NCBI GenBank assembly: GCA_014382685.1
Contig: JACNJG010000207.1
Span: 1-11,171, forward strand
DNA: 11,171 nucleotides
Direction of reading: 5' to 3'
From: Candidatus Cloacimonadota bacterium
GTDB lineage: Bacteria > Cloacimonadota > Cloacimonadia > JGIOTU-2
Of this stretch, positions 6,450 to 11,171 are shown piece after piece; position 1 is the stretch's first letter; each line of letters begins with the position of its first letter. The translations under genes were made by a program, and so were the position numbers. The notes beneath the pieces were generated by a model. The model saw only the letters and a list, made by a program, of their open reading frames with translations, ran no database searches and had not been told where the DNA came from.

Positions 6450-8807
6450 TTATAATTCTAATTTTTTCTTTTCCTCGATCTTAATAAATGCTTCAATGAC
6501 ATCGCCGACCTTGATATCGTTGAAATCAACGATCGAAATTCCGCACTCCTGCCCTTCGGTTACTTCTTTGACTTCATTCTTGAACCGCTTCAGACTTTTA
6601 ATAGTCCCATCATAGACTTTGATATCATCGTGGAACAATCTTACAAAAGCATCACTTGTGATCTTTCCTTTTGTGAGCATACACCCGGCAATAGTGCCGA
6701 TTTTGGAAATTTTAAAGATTTCTTTCACTTCCGCAGTTCCAAGATATTCTTCTCTGAGCATCGGGGAGAGCAATCCTTCAAGAGATTTCTTCACTTCATC
6801 AATAGCTTCATAAATAATATCATACAATCGTATATCCACATGGTTCACTTCAGCAGCTGATCTGGCTTCTGCATTGGGGCGAACATGGAATCCAATAATA
6901 ATAGCTTTTGAAGCAGTAGCAAGGTCAATATCTGCTTCAACAATACCACCTACAGCACGATGAACCACATTGACTCCAACTTCCTCATTACGTATTTTCT
7001 GAAGTGTATCACAAAGTGCTTCAACTGAGCCGTCAGTATCACCTTTTACTATCAGATTGAGAGAAGTTATCTCGCTTTCCTGAATTTTATCAAATATATT
7101 GTCGAGCGTAACTCCCTTTCCTGTAGCGATCTGTCGCTGTCTTATAACCTGCTGCCTTTTTGAAGTTATATCTTTTGCTTTACGTTCATCAGCAACTACA
7201 TTAAGAGTATCACCCGCTTTGGGAACACCATTCAAACCAAGTATTTGTACAACTCCGGATGGAGGGCATTCCTTAACTTCATTTTGTCTTTCATCAAGCA
7301 TAAGTCGAACACGACCGTATTGAGCTCCGCAAATGATAATATCTCCCGGTTTAAGAACTCCATTTCGTATCAGTACAGTAGCAAGAGGACCCTTGCCCTT
7401 ATCGAGCTTGGTTTCAATAACCGTACCTTCTGCTTTCTGATTAAATCGGGCTGTAAGCTCCTCAACTTCTGAAACCAGTAATATTGTTTCCAGCAGTCCT
7501 TCGATACCTTCACCTGTCTTTGCAGAACATTCTACAGATTCGATGTCGCCACCCCATCCCTGAAGACGGATATTTTTTTGAGAAAGCTGAACCTTCACTT
7601 TTTCGACATCAGCAGTAGGTTTATCAATCTTATTTATAGCAAAAATCAGTGGAATTCCAGCAGCTTTTGCATGATCGATAGCTTCCATAGTTTGTGGCAT
7701 AACCCCATCATCTGCAGCAATAACGATAACTGCAATGTCAGTGACTTCAGCACCTCGCGCACGCATTGCAGTAAATGCCTCATGACCGGGAGTATCAATA
7801 AAAGTTATTTTTTTATCATTAAACTCAACTTGATACGCTCCAATATGCTGTGTGATACCACCTGCTTCACCGGCGATAACATTTGCTTTACGGATATAGT
7901 CCAAGATGGATGTTTTACCATGGTCAACATGCCCCATAACGACAACGATAGGAGGGCGATCTTTGACTTCAGCTTTGTCGTCATCTTCTATATCAACTTC
8001 AAGAATTTCTTTTCCATATTGATCTTCAAACTCAACATCAAAATTGAATTCATCGCAGATCATAATTAGAGAATCGTTATCCAAACGTTGGTTGATGGTA
8101 ACCATCTTCCCCAATTCCATGAACTTTGCAACGATCACAGTTGGATTCTTATCCATGATCTTTGCGAGTTCTGCTACTGAGGTAAATTCACCGATAACGA
8201 TCTTTGTAATTTCTTTTTCAACTTCTGTTTTTTCTTTTTTATATTTCTTGCGTCTGGGATCTTGTGTAAGAGTTGCTTTTATATTGCCTTTGATCTTTTG
8301 CTGATCAAAGAATTTCTTCTGCTTTTCTTCGAGAATTTTCTGTTTTTTATCTTTATAGGATTTGTCTTTATGCTTGTCTTTGTCTTTAGCAGTAGTAGTT
8401 TTAGGAGTTTTGTCAATCGGTTTTGCTTTTGGCTTCTCTTTATCTTTTTGTACGTGTTTTTGGGAAGGATATTTTGGTTTTTCATGGCGTTTTTCAGGTC
8501 TTTTCCCTGGCTCTTTCTTCTCTTCTTTTTTATCGTCTCTCTTTTGAGTTTGCTTCTTTTCTTCTTTTTTCAGTTTTTCAAGACGTTTCTGCCTCTGTTC
8601 TTTCTGGTAATTCTTTCTCTGCTTCTGTCGTGCTTTTGCAGCGTCCAACTGTTCTTGAAACATCTGTTTTACTTGAGCAACAGTATCATCTTCGAGATAG
8701 CTCATGTGGCTTTTAACTTTCACCTTCAGAGTCCTCAAAATTGAGATAAGCGCCTGAGGAGAGATCTTGAGTTCACGAGCCAGCTCATACACTCTAATTT
8801 GATCCAT
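6450..8807 (-). CDS. infB: Translation initiation factor IF-2
   Basis: IF2 brings initiator fMet-tRNA to the 30S subunit and promotes subunit joining using GTP. The 785 residues show a first IF2_N helix bundle at 1-50 (VYELARELKISPQALISIL), a very Lys/Glu/Gln-rich linker at about 51-200, a second IF2_N domain at about 203-250 (FTSVAELAKIM), and the G domain: G1 GHVDHGKT (292-299), G2 GGITQH (316-321), G3 DTPGHE (338-343), G4 NKID (392-395), G5 SAK (428-430). The remaining C-terminal half carries domain II (TVIETKLDKGKGPLATVLI), domain III and the fMet-tRNA-binding C-domain. The linker has no internal Met, so a short IF2 isoform starting within it is not suggested. An AAAGGA site overlapping the ylxQ stop supports the start. 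Confidence 0.97.
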   Translation of the reverse strand: MDQIRVYELARELKISPQALISILRTLKVKVKSHMSYLEDDTVAQVKQMFQEQLDAAKARQKQRKNYQKEQRQKRLEKLKKEEKKQTQKRDDKKEEKKEPGKRPEKRHEKPKYPSQKHVQKDKEKPKAKPIDKTPKTTTAKDKDKHKDKSYKDKKQKILEEKQKKFFDQQKIKGNIKATLTQDPRRKKYKKEKTEVEKEITKIVIGEFTSVAELAKIMDKNPTVIVAKFMELGKMVTINQRLDNDSLIMICDEFNFDVEFEDQYGKEILEVDIEDDDKAEVKDRPPIVVVMGHVDHGKTSILDYIRKANVIAGEAGGITQHIGAYQVEFNDKKITFIDTPGHEAFTAMRARGAEVTDIAVIVIAADDGVMPQTMEAIDHAKAAGIPLIFAINKIDKPTADVEKVKVQLSQKNIRLQGWGGDIESVECSAKTGEGIEGLLETILLVSEVEELTARFNQKAEGTVIETKLDKGKGPLATVLIRNGVLKPGDIIICGAQYGRVRLMLDERQNEVKECPPSGVVQILGLNGVPKAGDTLNVVADERKAKDITSKRQQVIRQRQIATGKGVTLDNIFDKIQESEITSLNLIVKGDTDGSVEALCDTLQKIRNEEVGVNVVHRAVGGIVEADIDLATASKAIIIGFHVRPNAEARSAAEVNHVDIRLYDIIYEAIDEVKKSLEGLLSPMLREEYLGTAEVKEIFKISKIGTIAGCMLTKGKITSDAFVRLFHDDIKVYDGTIKSLKRFKNEVKEVTEGQECGISIVDFNDIKVGDVIEAFIKIEEKKKLEL

Positions 8808-8816
8808 ATATATCCT

Positions 8817-9149
8817 TTAACTTTCTAAAATCTCATTTATGCCCTTTGTGAAATTCTTGTCAATTACTGCCACAAGGGTCAATTTTTGCCGTCCAAAAAT
8901 ATTGCTCAATTCACTGTCATCAAAAAGATGAGATATTTTAATCCCTTTTGATATGCAATCCTGTGCTCGTCTTCTCATGAAATTATTTTCCTTCTTACCT
9001 GCAAAAATGAGCAAGGTTTCACCCTTTTTGATGCTCCTTTCAACAGCGATCCTGCCAATTGCAACGGCTTTTGCTTTCCTTGCAAGCCGAAGCATGTTTG
9101 CTACTTTTTCTTTGCTTTCTTTAACCATGAGTCTAACGAAGCTTTGCAT
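8817..9149 (-). CDS. ylxQ: L7Ae/L30e-like RNA-binding protein (YlxQ)
   Basis: A 110-residue L7Ae-fold protein in the ylxQ position of the nusA-infB operon. The MLRLARKAKAVAIGR segment, KKGETLLIFAGKKENN strand-helix and the later LTLVAVIDKNF are typical. Such proteins bind kink-turn-like RNA; the bacterial YlxQ role is not settled. Two starts are possible. The ATG at 9149 has AAGGA a few bases upstream and overlaps ylxR by 49 bases. The ATG at 9128 (MVKESKEK) gives a length closer to B. subtilis YlxQ, has no clear ribosome site, and overlaps ylxR by 28 bases. I keep the longer form with moderate trust. The reading frame is -1 relative to ylxR, and the ylxR tail contains G-AAA-AAG. Confidence 0.85.
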   Translation of the reverse strand: MQSFVRLMVKESKEKVANMLRLARKAKAVAIGRIAVERSIKKGETLLIFAGKKENNFMRRRAQDCISKGIKISHLFDDSELSNIFGRQKLTLVAVIDKNFTKGINEILES

Positions 9150-9322
9150 TTTTCCTTATCACAGTAATAATATCCTCTTCCATCGAGCACATTTTTCTCA
9201 TCAAAGAGGATGGCACCTTTCTGTATCACGAACCTATGCATCGAGTACTTCGAACCTTTTTCTTTGCATATCACACATGTTCGAACAGGTATATGACCTT
9301 TATTCGAAGCTTTATTCGGCAT
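9101..9322 (-). CDS. ylxR: YlxR / RnpM family RNA-binding protein (DUF448)
   Basis: A 73-residue protein with the DUF448 signature: PVRTCVICKEK (12-22) and DGRGYYYCDKEKC (47-59), including a CxxC and a second Cys pair with wider spacing. YlxR homologues bind nucleic acid, and in some Firmicutes are reported to modulate RNase P (RnpM). The ATG shares one base with the nusA stop (TAATG), indicating coupling. The Lys-rich tail (LKKAKKK) overlaps the start of ylxQ. Whether the four cysteines hold a metal cannot be told from the sequence. Confidence 0.92.
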   Translation of the reverse strand: MPNKASNKGHIPVRTCVICKEKGSKYSMHRFVIQKGAILFDEKNVLDGRGYYYCDKEKCKASLDSWLKKAKKK

Positions 9323-10557
9323 TAAAAATATTTTGCAGATTCTTTGATCTTTTCCGCAGTTTTTACGCCCACACCTTCGATATGAGTCAATTCTTTTACT
9401 GTAGCAAGATGGATATCCTGTACCGAAGTGTATCCGGCTTCATGAAGGATATTACCAACCTTTTCAGCAACTCCGTCAAGATCGAAGATGGGACTTGTAA
9501 TGCGTCGTTCATTTGCTGCGATCTCTTCATACTCTTCTTCAAGAAGGACATCGAGTTTGTAATTGGTCAATTTTGCAGCAAGTTTGATGTTTTTGCCACC
9601 TTTGCCAATCGCAATATTTTTATTATCTTCATTGACGATGATCTGGGCAAATCGTCCTTTATCAGCAAGATAGACACGCTTCACAAGTTCGGGACCAACA
9701 GCATTTCTTATGAATTCTTCTGAGTTATCGCTCCAGAGTACAACATCAACCTTTTCGCCATGAAGCTCTTTACGGATCTCTTCAATACGGATTCCTTTTG
9801 TACCGATACAGCTTCCATAGGGATCGACATTCTCATCATTACTCGCAACAGCAACCTTAGTTCTAAAACCAGGTTCACGAACAATTTTCTTAATTGTAAC
9901 GATTCCGTCTGAGATTTCAGGAATCTCGTTTTCGAAAAGTTTTATAATGAATTCCGGGCGTTTTCTTGAAAGGATGATGCGCACACCGTTTTTTGACTGA
10001 CGAATACTTTCAACATAAGCTTTCAGAAAATCACCCGCTTTATAGAATTCTGTTTCCACCTGTTCTTCAGTTGGCAGAAGTGCATCGGTAAATCCAATAT
10101 CAATAATGTAACCATTATATTCAACCTTTTTCACAGCACCAGAAATGATCTCCCATTTTTGCTTTTCATAGTCCACTTTGACCTTTTCGGTTTCAGATTC
10201 TCTGAATCTATTTATTATTGCCTGGCGTGCAGACTGTATTGTCTTACGTCCAAAATCAGACACCGGCATTTCAAGAGGAATGATATCACCGATCTCTGCT
10301 TCACGATTGATCTTTTGGGCTTCTTCAAGTATTATTTCATCGAGGAAACCTGTGGATTCTTCAACAACTACAGCATCGAATTTTGCCACTACTTCGTTTT
10401 CATCAAAATTTATCTCCACCACCAATTCGGTCTCTTCAGAAAGCTTTTTTTTGAGTGTGGATTCCAAACTTTCCCTGATGATCTCAGCTATTTTTTCTCT
10501 GTCGATCTGCTTCAGCCGGGAAAATTCTTCAATAATAGAAATCAAATTAAATGCCAT
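9322..10557 (-). CDS. nusA: Transcription termination/antitermination factor NusA
   Basis: NusA binds RNA polymerase and nascent RNA and affects pausing, termination and antitermination. I start it at 10557 (MAFNLISIIEEF), which matches the family N-terminus and has AGAGG five bases upstream. The reading frame stays open back to an ATG at 10605 inside rimP, but those 16 extra residues are not family-like. The 411 residues contain the polymerase-binding N-terminal domain (1 to about 130), an S1 domain (about 137-200, GAVKKVEYNGYIIDIG), KH1 (REPGFRTKVAV, then DPYGSCIGTKGIR at 245-257), KH2 (NIAIGKGGKNIKLAAKL at 314-330) and one helix-hairpin-helix-type C-terminal segment (about 362-411, HIEGVGVKTAEKI). 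It lacks the second acidic repeat of E. coli NusA. It sits 8 bases after rimP and overlaps ylxR by one base. Confidence 0.96.
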   Translation of the reverse strand: MAFNLISIIEEFSRLKQIDREKIAEIIRESLESTLKKKLSEETELVVEINFDENEVVAKFDAVVVEESTGFLDEIILEEAQKINREAEIGDIIPLEMPVSDFGRKTIQSARQAIINRFRESETEKVKVDYEKQKWEIISGAVKKVEYNGYIIDIGFTDALLPTEEQVETEFYKAGDFLKAYVESIRQSKNGVRIILSRKRPEFIIKLFENEIPEISDGIVTIKKIVREPGFRTKVAVASNDENVDPYGSCIGTKGIRIEEIRKELHGEKVDVVLWSDNSEEFIRNAVGPELVKRVYLADKGRFAQIIVNEDNKNIAIGKGGKNIKLAAKLTNYKLDVLLEEEYEEIAANERRITSPIFDLDGVAEKVGNILHEAGYTSVQDIHLATVKELTHIEGVGVKTAEKIKESAKYF

Positions 10558-10562
10558 AATAA

Positions 10563-10567
10563 CCTCT
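10563..10567 (-). promoter_or_regulatory. Shine-Dalgarno that fixes the nusA start
   Basis: AGAGG on the minus strand, five bases before the ATG at 10557. Its first two bases are also the last two of the rimP TAG stop. It supports 10557 over the upstream in-frame ATG at 10605. Confidence 0.75.
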
Positions 10568-11054
10568 ATTTCTTTTTCTTTTTTGATGAAGATGCGCTCG
10601 ACCATACAAACACAGTTTTTGCCTTTTGTATAGCAGATATATTGATCAATCTATCTTCGCCATCTTCGCTTACGAGGGTAATCATCTGTCCATTTACATC
10701 AGAAAGTTTTCCACGTATCGTTTCAGACATTTTTCCGTCTTTGAGAAAAGTAACTTTAAGAAATTCGCCAACTGCACTCTGGAAATGCTCGAGTGTATAA
10801 AGCGGGCGCTCCAGTCCAGGAGAAGAAACCTCAAGATAATATCGAGTTTCGATAATATCGTTCATATCGAGCTCATCACCGAGTTTTCTACTGAAAACCC
10901 CGCAATCTTCTAAGGAAACACCTCCTGGCTTTGTAATATAAACAACCAGATTATGGGCGTTTTTTCTCCGTTTAAGTTTCCAGTCATAAAGCTGAAAACC
11001 GGTTTCATCGCAGATGCGATCAATACTTTTCTTTAGTTCATTTTTATCGATCAT
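10566..11054 (-). CDS. rimP: Ribosome maturation factor RimP
   Basis: RimP helps early 30S assembly. The 162 residues include the N-terminal domain (GFQLYDWKLKRR, LVVYITKPGGVSLEDCGVFSRKLGDELD), the hallmark LEVSSPGLERPL (74-85) and the C-terminal SH3-like domain (RGKLSDVNGQMITL). The tail is SSASSSKKKKK, five Lys codons built from A-runs just before the stop, and it contains A-AAA-AAG in the phase of known -1 slippery sites. It is the first gene of the nusA-type operon, 18 bases after a terminator-like hairpin with T-run. A GAGAG lies very close to the ATG, so the ribosome site is not ideal. Confidence 0.95.
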   Translation of the reverse strand: MIDKNELKKSIDRICDETGFQLYDWKLKRRKNAHNLVVYITKPGGVSLEDCGVFSRKLGDELDMNDIIETRYYLEVSSPGLERPLYTLEHFQSAVGEFLKVTFLKDGKMSETIRGKLSDVNGQMITLVSEDGEDRLINISAIQKAKTVFVWSSASSSKKKKK

Positions 11055-11072
11055 ACTCTCATTTCTAAATAT

Positions 11073-11098
11073 AAAAAATGCTGGTCGGGAGAACCAGC
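11073..11098 (-). terminator. Rho-independent terminator-like hairpin in front of rimP
   Basis: On the minus strand GCTGGT (11098-11093), loop TCTCCCG, ACCAGC (11085-11080), one A and then six T (11078-11073). The stem is a perfect 6 bp. It ends 18 bases before the rimP start. It is either the terminator of a gene beyond the right edge or a transcription attenuator in the leader of the nusA operon. There is no T-run on the plus-strand side, so it acts only towards rimP. Confidence 0.7.
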
Positions 11099-11145
11099 GA
11101 AAAACTGCATGAAATTTGTTTAAAAATTGGAAGGCAGTGTTTCCT

Positions 11146-11159
11146 TGTCAAATATTATA
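11146..11159 (-). promoter_or_regulatory. Promoter-like boxes upstream of rimP
   Basis: A perfect TATAAT (11159-11154, minus strand) would start transcription near 11147; its -35 box would lie beyond the window. Directly after it is a perfect TTGACA (11151-11146), but at 16-18 bases spacing only poor -10 matches follow. Either could drive rimP through the hairpin at 11073-11098. A minus-strand frame open from the edge to a TAA at 11120-11122 means this could instead be the end of an upstream gene. Confidence 0.4.
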
Positions 11160-11171
11160 CAAATTACAGAA

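Noticed and set aside
8262..8744. 160-codon plus-strand frame that looks hydrophobic, like a membrane protein
   Set aside because: It is the complement of the Lys-rich IF2 linker: AAA/AAG codons become Phe/Leu-rich strings. Not a real membrane protein.
8953..9723. 256-codon plus-strand frame
   Set aside because: It lies antisense across ylxQ, ylxR and nusA, which have clear family motifs; its Phe/Ser-rich composition is what the complement of Lys/Glu-rich genes gives.
10558..10605. Longer nusA start at 10605
   Set aside because: The extra 16 residues are not family-like, while the ATG at 10557 has a well-placed AGAGG and the usual NusA N-terminus.
10159..10800. 213-codon plus-strand frame
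   Set aside because: Antisense to nusA and rimP, with no recognisable domain and shadow-like composition.

Overview
The window looks like ordinary chromosome from an AT-rich, Gram-negative, probably anaerobic bacterium. All 14 protein genes I can support lie on the minus strand, so transcription runs from high to low coordinates. The Gram-negative inference rests on an SLBB-domain secreted protein of the polysaccharide-export type. Use of the MEP isoprenoid route (ispD, ispF) and the overall style fit an uncultured group such as Cloacimonadota. That placement is a low-confidence guess.

Right part (11171 down to 2518): a complete nusA-infB type translation and transcription operon in the order rimP, nusA, ylxR, ylxQ, infB, ylxP (DUF503), rbfA, nrnA, truB, ribF, ispD. 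Genes overlap or are 3 to 9 bases apart, and two junctions have 1-base stop/start overlaps, so strong translational coupling is expected. Together they cover 30S maturation (RimP, RbfA), transcription elongation/termination (NusA), initiation (IF2), RNA-associated small proteins (YlxR, YlxQ), nanoRNA/pAp turnover (NrnA), tRNA pseudouridine-55 (TruB), FMN/FAD synthesis (RibF) and the first MEP-pathway cytidylyl transfer (IspD). The leader before rimP holds a terminator-like hairpin and promoter-like boxes.

Middle (2201-2517): the only sizeable gene-free stretch. It holds two identical 53-bp direct repeats 104 bp apart. Each lies in a set of roughly 10-bp CAGA-type units that face ATCTG-type units, giving an inverted-repeat element. 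Nearer ispF is a GC-richer imperfect palindrome. One repeat copy supplies the -35 box of a good candidate promoter for the downstream genes.

Left part (2200 down to 1): ispF (with a strong Shine-Dalgarno), hutI (imidazolonepropionase, histidine breakdown) and the start of an SLBB-domain exported protein cut by the window edge. These probably form a second transcription unit. I found no CRISPR array, transposase, phage gene, tRNA or rRNA. The least ordinary signals are the repeat block with its promoter, possible -1 frameshift sites at the rimP/nusA and ylxR/ylxQ junctions, and the leader hairpin of the nusA operon.
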